Shown: positions 35,986-43,499 of the stretch, one piece after another | Layout of the letters: each line of letters opens with the position of its first letter | Position numbering within the stretch: the first letter of the stretch is position 1 | DNA from: Gemmatimonadota bacterium | GTDB taxonomy: Bacteria > Gemmatimonadota > Gemmatimonadetes > Longimicrobiales > Longimicrobiaceae | Length of the DNA stretch: 49,407 bases | Assembly (NCBI GenBank): GCA_031260285.1 | Contig: JAIRKD010000101.1 | Span: 1 to 49,407 of the forward strand | Reading direction: 5' to 3' | Notes under the pieces: model-generated | Database searches by the model: none | The model's input: only the letters and a program-made list of their open reading frames with translations | Told to the model about the DNA's origin: nothing | Made by a program: the position numbers and the translations under genes

Positions 35986-36722
35986 TCTGGTCGGTCTGGG
36001 CGTACTTCTGCGCCGCGGTTGTGACATTCGGGTGCGGCTCGGTGGTGATCATATCCTCGCTGCTGGGGCTGAGAGGAAGCGTCTACTCCAGAGCCACACG
36101 AGCCTGGGGGCGGGGCCTTCTCCGGGGCTCCGGTGTGCGCCTGGTGCTGCACGGTTACGACCGCGTGGACTGGAGCGCGCCGCAGGTGCTGGTCGCGAAC
36201 CATACCGGCGCCTTCGAGATCCTGGCCCTCGCTGCCACCATTCCGGTGGACTATCACTTCGTCGCCAAGAAGGAACTCGAACGGATTCCTTTCTTCGGCC
36301 GTGCCTGGAAGGCAGCCCGGCATATCTCGATTGATCGTGAGAACCGGCAGAAAGCCGTGGAGAGCCTTCGCAAAGCCGCTGAGATCATCCGTGAAGACGG
36401 TGGAACGGTTGTGATCTTCCCCGAAGGGACCCGATCTCCCGATGGCGAGCTTCAGCCCTTCAAGAAGGGAGCATTCCAGCTTGCAGTTGCGGCTGGTGTG
36501 CCTCTCCTTCCCACGATTGTAACCGGGAGCAGCAGGATTCTCGGAGGTGGGGATCGCCGGGTTCGCCCAGGGGTGATGCATATGTACTTCGGGGAGATGA
36601 TTCCCCTGGCTGCCGATTCCTCTTCGGGTACGGACGCACTGATCGAGAGAACCCATACCATCATGCGGGAGATGCTGGCTGCGGCGAGAGCCGCGGAACA
36701 GAAAGGGCCGTCTCTGTCATAA
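35982..36722 (+). CDS. plsC: 1-acyl-glycerol-3-phosphate acyltransferase (PlsC type)
   Basis: Transfers the second acyl chain to lysophosphatidate at the inner membrane. 246 residues: an N-terminal membrane helix (about 7-30), acceptor block VANHTGAFEI (71-80), FFGRAWK, and the FPEGTRS block (146-152) plus VPLLPTIVTGS. The usual HX4D motif is HX4E here (His74, Glu79), a conservative change at the catalytic relay. Operon with acnA and thiL; ATGA-type overlap with thiL. Confidence 0.9.
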   Translation: MIWSVWAYFCAAVVTFGCGSVVIISSLLGLRGSVYSRATRAWGRGLLRGSGVRLVLHGYDRVDWSAPQVLVANHTGAFEILALAATIPVDYHFVAKKELERIPFFGRAWKAARHISIDRENRQKAVESLRKAAEIIREDGGTVVIFPEGTRSPDGELQPFKKGAFQLAVAAGVPLLPTIVTGSSRILGGGDRRVRPGVMHMYFGEMIPLAADSSSGTDALIERTHTIMREMLAAARAAEQKGPSLS

Positions 36723-36905
36723 GTCATTGCAGCGTTCTCTGAAGAAGACGGCTGCGGGAAGCTATCATTCAGGGCGTAACTCCGGTCTGAAACTCCTTCT
36801 TCGCGCTCCCGGCGCAGGCTGTGCATTCCCTTCTGATACGTAGCAGGCTTGCATGGCGCGAGATATGGGGAGCGCGCAAGGGAAGTTTACAGACCGACGG
36901 TTTCC

Positions 36906-37967
36906 ATGGATGCATATCGATATCTGATTCTTGCCGAGGGCTCCTTCGGGCCGCTCACCTCCAAGACGGCGAACAGCGCGGTCCGCTATCTGGGGGACCG
37001 GGTAGTTGCCGTTCTGGATTCGACCCGGGCTGGAAGTACGGTGGAAAGCGTGCTCGGTTTTGGAGACGGAATCCCGGTTGTGGCAACCCTCACCGAAGGG
37101 CTGGAGTATGGTCCTACAGCGCTGCTGATCGGCGTTGCTCCTTCCGGCGGAATGCTTCCCCTCAACTGGCGTCCCATGCTGATCGGGGCGCTTGAAGCTG
37201 GTCTTCCGATTGTCAGTGGTCTCCATTTCTACCTTGGTGACGATCCTGAACTGCAATCGTTTGCGGAGTCACGAGGTGTTCCTATCCACGACCTCCGCCG
37301 TCCTCCTGACGACCTCAGCGTTTCCACCGGCCTGGCCAGGGATGTGGATGCGTTTGTGGTTCATACGATGGGCACCGACTGCAACATCGGGAAGATGACC
37401 GCCTGCCTGGAGATCCGGCGGGGACTCCAGGAGCAGCACCGCAGCGTCGGCTTTGCACCAACCGGACAGACCGGAATCCTGATCGAGGGCTGGGGAATCG
37501 CTGTGGATTCCGTGGTGGCGGATTTCATCGCCGGCGCCGCGGAGCGCCTCGTTCTGCAGGCGGCGCGGGGGAACGATTTTGTAGTTGTGGAAGGTCAGGG
37601 CTCCCTGGTGCATCCCGCGTACTCGGGAGTCACCCTCGGGCTGCTTCACGGCTGCCTGCCCGATGCAATCATCCTCTGTCACCAACCATCCAGGACGTGC
37701 GCCTACGGTGGAAACGGCGCATATTCCTGGGTGACGCTTCCCTCACTTCCGGAGATGATCCATGCCTGTGAGGCGGCAGTTGCGCCTCTCCGGCCGGCAA
37801 AAGTGATCGGCATAGCTCTCAACACATGGGATCTGTCTCCGGAAGAAGCAGCGCGGGAGGTGGAGAAGGCGGAACGTGAAACCGGGCTTCCCGCAACCGA
37901 CCCCGTCCGGTTCGGGCCGGAGCCTCTGGTTGCCGCTGTGATTGCCGCGCGGGATGCACAGAATTGA
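36906..37967 (+). CDS. DUF1611/DgcN-family P-loop protein
   Basis: 353 residues. An N-terminal Rossmann-like domain (about 1-140) is followed by a P-loop ATPase domain with GTDCNIGKMT (156-165) as its phosphate loop, FAPTGQTGILIEGWG and VVEGQGSLVHPAYSGVTLGLLHG, all typical of DUF1611. Some members (DgcN) acetylate D-glutamate and are encoded beside the DgcA enzyme; no such partner is seen here, so the substrate is open. Start ATG 36906; the open frame to 36849 lacks a better ribosome-binding site. The 183-base gap upstream has no gene. Confidence 0.85.
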   Translation: MDAYRYLILAEGSFGPLTSKTANSAVRYLGDRVVAVLDSTRAGSTVESVLGFGDGIPVVATLTEGLEYGPTALLIGVAPSGGMLPLNWRPMLIGALEAGLPIVSGLHFYLGDDPELQSFAESRGVPIHDLRRPPDDLSVSTGLARDVDAFVVHTMGTDCNIGKMTACLEIRRGLQEQHRSVGFAPTGQTGILIEGWGIAVDSVVADFIAGAAERLVLQAARGNDFVVVEGQGSLVHPAYSGVTLGLLHGCLPDAIILCHQPSRTCAYGGNGAYSWVTLPSLPEMIHACEAAVAPLRPAKVIGIALNTWDLSPEEAAREVEKAERETGLPATDPVRFGPEPLVAAVIAARDAQN

Positions 37968-38130
37968 GCTGGCAGGATATTTCCAGCAGTACAACCGTTT
38001 ATCTCCAGGAACCCGCAGACGGATCAGGGATCCGGAGAGGACGAGGTTTGCGGTGAATATGGATTATATGTATCTGTCAGAATCGCTTGCTCCCACGTAC
38101 ATGCGACCGGGGAAGCAATAAGGATATCGG

Positions 38131-40407
38131 ATGAAAGTCCGCGACGAATCAGAACCGGAGAATGGAAGCAGGGCGACCCCGCCGCCTGACCTGAAAGGTG
38201 AAACGGCGGAAGTACAGGCCGTCCGCTTCCTCGCATCCCTCAGTGAAGCGCTGAGACCCCTCATCGATCCCGATCAGATGATTGGTCAGGCGGCTGCCAG
38301 GCTTGCTGACCACCTCGGCGCTGCGGGATGTATCTACGCGGAAGCCGTTGCCGGTCTGGACCGGCTGGCGACTCCGCTGGTTACCGGGGTCTCGGGGCCC
38401 TGCTTTGAGCGGGCTTCTTCCGCATCCTCCGCTGACTCCCCTGCCAGCTTCGGGGAAGTGACGCTGGATTATCTGCGGCGGAACAAGGTCTTCGTTCTGG
38501 GTGACGCCGGGACCGACCCGAGGCTGAGCGAAGCAGACAGGGAAACCTTCCATGAACACCGGATCGAGTCCATGATTGCGGCTCCGCTCCGGAAGGATGG
38601 GCAGTTTGCGGCGATGATGGCGGTTTACGAGCCTGAGCCCCGGCAATGGACGGTTGAGGAGGCCGAGCTGCTGTGCGCGGTTGCCGCTCGCTGCTGGGAG
38701 TCGGTGGAGCGGGCCCGGGCGCTTCGGGAACTCGAACAGAGCGAGCGCTGGCTCCGCCTCGCCCAGCGTGCGGGACGGGTCGGGGTGTTTGAGTGGAACC
38801 TCCGGGGTGATCACGTCACCTGGTCACCCGAGCTGGAGCGGCTGTACCGGGTTGAAGAGGGGTCGTTCTCGGGAGGATTCGAGGATTGGTGCGCCTGCCT
38901 TGTTCCGGAGGATGCGGAGAGAGCCCGTCACGAGGTGACCGCGGTGATCTCCGCCGCCCGCCGGGAGTTCGCGTTCGAATTCCGTGCTCTTCTTGAGGAC
39001 GGAACCACGGCCTGGCTCGCCTGCCAGGCGCAGATTTCGTACGACGGGAGCGGCCCGCTCCGGATGATCGGTGTCAATATCGATATTGAAGACCGGAAGC
39101 GGGCGGAGCAGGAGCGGGAACTGCTGCTCAGCCAGACACTTGCGGCGCGCGCGGAGGCGGAGGAAGCCAACCGCGCCAAGTCTGTGTTCCTGGCGAATAT
39201 GAGCCATGAACTCCGGACCCCGATCAACGCCATCTCGGGATATACGGAGCTGATGGCTCTTGGCATTACCGGTCCGGTCACTGAAAAACAGCAGAGCCAT
39301 CTGGAACGCATCCGGGTGAGCAGCGACCATCTGCTCACGCTGGTGAACGAAGTGCTGGATCTCGCCAAGGTGGAGTCGGGCAAGCTCACTGTGGCGCGGG
39401 ATCCACTCGTGCTGCATGATATCGTCCGCGAGACACTCTCCATTCTGGGCGCTGACGCCGGGCACCGGGGTGTGACCATCCGGAACGGAATGGATGAGGC
39501 GGGCGACATCGTCTTCCTTGGTGACCGTGACCGTGTGCGTCAGATTCTCGTGAACCTTGTCTCGAACGCGCTGAAGTTCACGGACGAGGGTGGTCAGGTG
39601 ACTCTCCGGGCCTCTGAATCCAATCCGGAAGTGGCGGGGGCGGAGGTGAAAGGTCGGGGATACTGGCTCCGGATGGATGTGGAGGATACCGGAATCGGGG
39701 TCCCGGAAGAGGAGCTCGGGCGGATCTTCGAGCCGTTTGTGCAGGCGGACAGCGGTTATGCCCGGAGGAGCGAAGGCACCGGTCTGGGCCTCTCGATCAG
39801 CCGGCGCCTCGCCCGACAGATGGGCGGAGATCTGACAGTGGCAAGCGAGGAAGGAAAGGGCTCCCGATTCTCTCTCTGGCTTCCGCTTGCGATGGATGAC
39901 ACCTCCGCAGATTCCGCCGACTGGCGCCCGACAGTGCAGGGAACCCCGGGACTCTCCCTGGTTGGACATGTACTCACCCGGTCAGCAGATGAAATTGTGG
40001 AGCTTTTTGAGGAGCGGCTCCGGGGGGAGAATGGAATGGAACGCGCCCGCGGCCTTGTTTCCCCTCAGCTCAGTGCCCATGTCGCAACTCTTCTTGCCGC
40101 GATTGGTGGAACACTCACAACGCTGGATGAGGCCAACGGCGATTCGGAGCTGATGCGTGATGGTGCTGAGGTTCAACGCGCAATTGCACGCCTTCACGGT
40201 GCACTGCGTGGTCGGCTCGGGTGGACGGAAGAGGATATCCGGCATGAGTTTGAGATCCTTCGCGTCATCACCAGCGAGACGCTCCAGCATCTGCTCCACG
40301 ATAACAGGGGCGCTGTGCTTGATGAAGCGATCGGAGTGGTGACCAGGCTTCTGGAGCAGGTGGAGCGTGACAGCATCCGGGGCAGGGCTCGGGCCCTTCG
40401 GGCATAG
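38131..40407 (+). CDS. Multidomain sensor histidine kinase with C-terminal RsbRD-like domain
   Basis: 758 residues, no membrane helix, so cytoplasmic. In order: GAF domain (about 30-195), PAS domain (about 205-322), HisKA with phospho-acceptor His359 in NMSHELRTPINAISGY, HATPase with N box RQILVNLVSNALKFT, DTGIGVPEEE and GTGLGLSISRRL, then an extra helical domain (about 610-758) with a ERLRGENG...LGWTEEDIRHEFEILR pattern like the RsbRD N-terminal domain of stress sensors. No response regulator is adjacent. AAGGA precedes ATG 38131. Confidence 0.88.
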   Translation: MKVRDESEPENGSRATPPPDLKGETAEVQAVRFLASLSEALRPLIDPDQMIGQAAARLADHLGAAGCIYAEAVAGLDRLATPLVTGVSGPCFERASSASSADSPASFGEVTLDYLRRNKVFVLGDAGTDPRLSEADRETFHEHRIESMIAAPLRKDGQFAAMMAVYEPEPRQWTVEEAELLCAVAARCWESVERARALRELEQSERWLRLAQRAGRVGVFEWNLRGDHVTWSPELERLYRVEEGSFSGGFEDWCACLVPEDAERARHEVTAVISAARREFAFEFRALLEDGTTAWLACQAQISYDGSGPLRMIGVNIDIEDRKRAEQERELLLSQTLAARAEAEEANRAKSVFLANMSHELRTPINAISGYTELMALGITGPVTEKQQSHLERIRVSSDHLLTLVNEVLDLAKVESGKLTVARDPLVLHDIVRETLSILGADAGHRGVTIRNGMDEAGDIVFLGDRDRVRQILVNLVSNALKFTDEGGQVTLRASESNPEVAGAEVKGRGYWLRMDVEDTGIGVPEEELGRIFEPFVQADSGYARRSEGTGLGLSISRRLARQMGGDLTVASEEGKGSRFSLWLPLAMDDTSADSADWRPTVQGTPGLSLVGHVLTRSADEIVELFEERLRGENGMERARGLVSPQLSAHVATLLAAIGGTLTTLDEANGDSELMRDGAEVQRAIARLHGALRGRLGWTEEDIRHEFEILRVITSETLQHLLHDNRGAVLDEAIGVVTRLLEQVERDSIRGRARALRA

Positions 40408-40639
40408 CGGCTGGGTCAATATCCGTCAGCGGCGGATCGCTGCCGTCCGGTCCCTTCAGCTGTACGGCCGTTGCATGCAACACCCCGGATAGTCCCCCGG
40501 GTGCACAGGGGATAGTTTCTTGATGTCTGTCACCAGGGGCTTTGTCCGGATATTCCCTCGGGCGCCCAGTGGGATGGATTGTCGGCTGATACCCAGCTGA
40601 CACGGAAAGATCAGACGCGCAGCAGCGGTACAACAACCT
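40408..40639. other. Intergenic region with dispersed palindrome
   Basis: Between the histidine kinase and the riboswitch no gene is seen. The stretch holds the third GTTGCATGCAAC copy and a TCCCC/GGGGA inverted repeat near 40493-40514. The promoter of the riboswitch-exporter unit should lie here; no clear hexamer pair was found. Confidence 0.5.
40470..40481. repeat. Dispersed palindrome, copy 3
   Basis: GTTGCATGCAAC, identical to the cores at 21623-21634 and 28446-28457. Confidence 0.65.
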
Positions 40640-40690
40640 CGGCGGCGGGACGACCCGTCGCCGCTTTCTGTTCTGCGGGGACGACCCCCT
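40640..40690 (+). promoter_or_regulatory. Guanidine-II (mini-ykkC) riboswitch
   Basis: Two hairpins, each capped by the tetraloop ACGA. The first has a ten-pair stem (40640-40649 with 40654-40663, one G-T wobble), loop 40650-40653. The second has GGGG/CCCC (40677-40680 with 40685-40688), loop 40681-40684. They are 13 bases apart. The second ends about ten bases before the AGGAG (40698-40702) of the SugE-type gene at 40712. Paired hairpins with ACGR loops just before a guanidine exporter are the defining layout of this class, in which guanidine binding frees translation. Confidence 0.85.
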
Positions 40691-40711
40691 GTTCATCAGG
40701 AGAAGCACCTA

Positions 40712-41032
40712 ATGGCCTGGGTACTCCTCGTTATCGCCGGTTTCCTGGAAGTTGTCTGGGCGGTTGGTCTCAAGTATTCAGATGGTTTTACACGGCTGAT
40801 GCCAAGCCTGATCACTGCGGTCGGGCTGGTCCTCAGCATGCTGCTGCTTTCCTTCGCGGTGCGCACCATCCCTATCGGAACGGCGTATCCCGTATGGGTC
40901 GGAATCGGCGCGGTTGGTGCGGCGCTGGTGGGAATGCTGGTTCTAGGCGAACCGTACAGTGCCCCGAAACTGTTCTTCCTTGTTCTGTTGATCGCGGGGA
41001 TTGTGGGGTTGCGGGCAACGGCTTCGGGGTAA
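40712..41032 (+). CDS. sugE: SugE/Gdx-type small multidrug resistance transporter, guanidinium exporter
   Basis: 106 residues with four membrane helices, the SMR fold that works as an antiparallel dimer. Glu13 in the first helix is the proton/substrate-binding acid, and the EVVWAVGLKYSDGF segment with Trp16 and Lys21 is characteristic of SugE/Gdx rather than EmrE. AVRTIPIGTAYPVWVGIGAVG is the second conserved block. The riboswitch-type leader upstream strongly supports export of guanidinium in exchange for protons. It is a single gene; the next gene is convergent. Confidence 0.92.
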   Translation: MAWVLLVIAGFLEVVWAVGLKYSDGFTRLMPSLITAVGLVLSMLLLSFAVRTIPIGTAYPVWVGIGAVGAALVGMLVLGEPYSAPKLFFLVLLIAGIVGLRATASG

Positions 41033-41159
41033 CGACGGAAGACAGGTTTTTTGCTGTACAGCTTCCATGAAGCGCGTTCCGTGACGTACATGATAGTGAT
41101 GCGCTGCGGGTCGCGACGGTTCGGCTGACCGTGCAGGCGCTTCAGACAGCGCGTTGCAG

Positions 41160-41179
41160 AGGGGCTGAAACCTGCCCCT
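41160..41179. repeat. GC-rich TGAAACC palindrome, copy 3 (short)
   Basis: AGGGGC (41160-41165) and GCCCCT (41174-41179) around TGAAACCT. A shortened relative of the copies at 21715 and 28527, again between genes. Confidence 0.5.
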
Positions 41180-41228
41180 GAATTACATAACGATCCGGAG
41201 TCAGATACGAGATCGGCATTCTTCGGGG

Positions 41229-41591
41229 TCATTCCCGCCCGAAGATGCGCCTGAAAAATGAACGTATCCTTCCCGGATTCGACGGCGTCGGAGGTGTATC
41301 ATTCTTCCCTTCCGAAGTCATCGTTATCTTGAAGAGCCGTCTCCGGAGTTCCGCTGGCACGTCCCCGGTTGAGCAGTTCCGCATCAAACGGAGGTAGGCG
41401 CGGCGGGCATCATGCTCGGGCAGGCACTGTTCACACTTCTCAATGTGATCCCGGATTGTGTCAGCGAAATTTCCATCCAGCTCACTACTCAGATATTCCC
41501 AGAGCTTCTCGATGACCTGATCGCAGGAGACCATCTCCTGTTCGTTCTCGTTGCTCCCGGCGTATGTAACCCATCTCCAGCGCGTACTCAT
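41229..41591 (-). CDS. Zinc-binding anti-sigma factor
   Basis: 120 residues. The HX3CX2C motif of ZAS-type anti-sigma factors is visible as His49, Cys53 and Cys56, with Cys23 as the likely fourth ligand. No membrane helix, so a soluble sensor of RsrA type, possibly of oxidants. The C-terminus is basic. I start at ATG 41591 because AGGAG lies seven bases upstream; it then overlaps the sigma gene by 107 bases. ATG 41534 (overlap 50) is the alternative. Confidence 0.85.
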   Translation of the reverse strand: MSTRWRWVTYAGSNENEQEMVSCDQVIEKLWEYLSSELDGNFADTIRDHIEKCEQCLPEHDARRAYLRLMRNCSTGDVPAELRRRLFKITMTSEGKNDTPPTPSNPGRIRSFFRRIFGRE

Positions 41592-42171
41592 AAAGCGACT
41601 CCTGCAGCAGTCGCCGACCGCGGAAGATGCGACTTTTCACCGTTCCTACCGGCACATCGAGAATCGTGGAGATCTCGGGATAGCCCATCCCTTCCAGGTC
41701 ACTGAGCACCAGAGCCTCCCGGAATGGTTCAGCGATCCTGTCCATTGCCGCCATCACTTTCCCATCCACAAAGGAATCAAAGAACTCCTTCTCGGGATCT
41801 TCTGAAACCAGCGCCCTGAAAACGGCGCTTGCAGACCGGGATTCCATATCGGAGTCCACGTCACCGGTCAGAATCTCGTGCTTCTTCTTTTCCTGCCCTT
41901 TCTTCCGGAGGAATTCATTGCGGCAGATGGTGAGAAGCCAGGAACGACATTGTGTTCCCGGTTCGTAGGTGTGCCATGACGCCCATGCCCGCAGAAACGT
42001 TTCCTGAACAATGTCTTCCGCATTGCTCTCCTGACCCTGGCAGAGACGGAGCGCGAACCGGAAAACCACATCCATATGTGGAAGCGCTTCTTTTGCGAAA
42101 GAGGCGGACGGATTGGACCGATCAGCCGGGCTCGACTGGCTTTTCTTTGTACCGCGCCGGAAAAACGCCAT
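41485..42171 (-). CDS. ECF-type RNA polymerase sigma factor
   Basis: 228 residues. Region 2 (about 30-100) has DIVQETFLRAWASWHTYEPG; region 4 (about 140-205) has PFREALVLSDLEGMGYPEI and VGTVKSRIFRGRRLLQESL. AAGGAG precedes ATG 42171. The gene continues about 30 residues beyond the usual region 4 end, over the anti-sigma start. A stress-responsive pair: the anti-sigma factor is coded directly downstream. A possible target is the divergent membrane protein gene at 42473, but no GGAAC/CGTC-type promoter was found. Confidence 0.93.
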   Translation of the reverse strand: MAFFRRGTKKSQSSPADRSNPSASFAKEALPHMDVVFRFALRLCQGQESNAEDIVQETFLRAWASWHTYEPGTQCRSWLLTICRNEFLRKKGQEKKKHEILTGDVDSDMESRSASAVFRALVSEDPEKEFFDSFVDGKVMAAMDRIAEPFREALVLSDLEGMGYPEISTILDVPVGTVKSRIFRGRRLLQESLYEYALEMGYIRREQRERTGDGLLRSGHREALGISE

Positions 42172-42472
42172 TCGCTCCTTCTGGGATGGTATTACGTGTT
42201 TGGGGGCGGTCCATTCCGAGAACTTGTTCGGTCGAATCTGGTGCGTTTTGTGGCTTTACACCAGACCAAATGGTCTTGCCAGGCCGGTTTGGTACCGGCG
42301 CTGATTGCTTTATCTCTTTGGATGCGGGAGGCGCGAGCAGCCTGACCAGAAAGGCTCCCGGAACCGGAGGGGCCTTCCGTCGATTAGCTACACATAACGA
42401 CCAGGCAAGGTTGCATCCGTCCTTCCCGGTCGTACCAACCGGGAATCAGACCTTCTGGCAATGGAGAGAGAC
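42172..42472. other. Divergent intergenic region
   Basis: No gene is seen between the sigma factor and the membrane protein gene. It contains a short imperfect palindrome GAACTTGTTC (about 42219-42228) and AT-richer stretches near 42305-42320 that may belong to promoters. Confidence 0.4.
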
Positions 42473-42922
42473 ATGGGTATCCAATTCGGCAGAGCGGCGG
42501 TGGCTGGTGTGATCGGTACGATTGCCATGACGGCGGTTGGCCTCTGGGTTGCTCCGATGATGGGGATGCCGGCCATGAACCCCGCGGAGATGCTGGCCGG
42601 CGCCATGGGCGGAAATCTGGTTGCGGGATGGGCCGCGCACTTCATGATCGGGATTGTTCTGGCGGAGATCTTCGCTCTTGTTGCCGGAACCCTTCCGGGA
42701 GCGGCCGCGGTGCGTGGTGCCCTGTACGGAATCGCTCCTTTCCTGCTTGCCGAGATCGTTGTAATGCCGATGATGGGAATGCCGCTCTTCTCCGGCTCGA
42801 TGGTAATGGCGATGGGAAGCCTGATCGGGCATCTCATCTATGGCGCGGCTGTCGGCGCTGTATATGGAACCGGTGAAGCAGCAGCGACTGATCACGGGGT
42901 TGCCTCTCCCGCTGTCCGATAG
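42473..42922 (+). CDS. Met-rich small integral membrane protein (DUF6789-like)
   Basis: 149 residues, about four membrane helices. Two Met-rich loops, PMMGMPAMNPAEM near 32-44 and MPMMGMPLF near 97-106, are noteworthy since such clusters can bind Cu(I). The overall pattern resembles DUF6789-type proteins, recalled from memory and not checked. GGAGAGAGAC precedes ATG 42473; ATG 42461 would add four residues. It is divergent from the ECF sigma factor. Confidence 0.65.
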   Translation: MGIQFGRAAVAGVIGTIAMTAVGLWVAPMMGMPAMNPAEMLAGAMGGNLVAGWAAHFMIGIVLAEIFALVAGTLPGAAAVRGALYGIAPFLLAEIVVMPMMGMPLFSGSMVMAMGSLIGHLIYGAAVGAVYGTGEAAATDHGVASPAVR

Positions 42923-43163
42923 CTTCTGTTCGATTCGATTGCTCTCGAAGTCCGGTCGCTCGCTCTCCAGTGGGCGACCGGGCCTGCTTCAGGCAGAGAT
43001 TCTGCCCTCTCCGGCAGGACGGCCCGGTTTGATTCCGGAATAACCGCGACCCGTATCATCCCCCTGTCATCTCTGTGCAAGCCGGCGGAGGCGGGTTCCT
43101 CTCACCGGTCCCGGGGTCCCATCAAGCTGCTACCTCCTGTCTCAACAATCTGCTTTCCTGATC
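42923..43163. other. Intergenic region before tRNA-Ser
   Basis: No gene. An eight-base inverted repeat CCGGTCGC/GCGACCGG (about 42952-42981) lacks a T run, so it is at most a weak terminator for the membrane protein gene. Confidence 0.4.
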
Positions 43164-43192
43164 AAGACAAGAACACGTTCCGGTGATATATT
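43164..43192 (+). promoter_or_regulatory. Promoter of tRNA-Ser
   Basis: AAGACA (43164-43169) and TATATT (43187-43192) with a 17-base spacer; four and five matches to the sigma-70 consensus. Transcription would begin near 43199, 47 bases before the tRNA. Confidence 0.6.
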
Positions 43193-43245
43193 ACAGATCT
43201 CCGGTCCGAAACGGGTCCGGTGGATCTGGTATGGAAGGCAGGTCG

Positions 43246-43328
43246 GGAGGGTTGGCAGAACGGCTAATGCACCGGTCTTGAAAACCGGCGTCCGCAAGGA
43301 CATCAGGGTTCGAATCCCTGGCCCTCCG
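43246..43328 (+). tRNA. tRNA-Ser (anticodon TGA)
   Basis: An 83-base class II tRNA. Acceptor GGAGGGT (43246-43252) pairs with GCCCTCC (43321-43327), discriminator G 43328. Anticodon stem CCGGT/ACCGG, loop CTTGAAA with anticodon TGA at 43279-43281. A long variable arm (GTCCGCAAGGAC) precedes the T arm CAGGG-TTCGAAT-CCCTG. CCA is not encoded. Confidence 0.97.
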
Positions 43329-43365
43329 CTGGCTGTAATGATGAAGTGACAACGATGTTTCTGCT

Positions 43366-43402
43366 GACGGGTCCATCTCTTCCGGGATGGACCCGTCGCT
43401 TT
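43366..43402 (+). terminator. Terminator after tRNA-Ser
   Basis: A perfect 12-base stem, GACGGGTCCATC (43366-43377) with GATGGACCCGTC (43386-43397), then GCTTTTGG. Confidence 0.85.
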
Positions 43403-43422
43403 TGGTTGAAGCCGTCAGAAAC

Positions 43423-43457
43423 AGAGAGGGGCGACCGTTTTCCGGCCGCCCCTCTCT
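43423..43457 (-). terminator. Terminator of the PQQ dehydrogenase gene
   Basis: AGAGAGGGGCG (43423-43433) pairs with CGCCCCTCTCT (43447-43457), 42 bases past the dehydrogenase stop. On the minus strand a short GTTTCTG follows, so U-richness is modest. It may also act on plus-strand read-through. Confidence 0.6.
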
Positions 43458-43499
43458 TTCGTTCCCACCACTCTGCCTTCAGTGCCTCACAGCGCCGTC

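Noticed and set aside
43191-43376. Small minus-strand open frame over tRNA-Ser
   Set aside because: It is the reverse strand of the tRNA gene.
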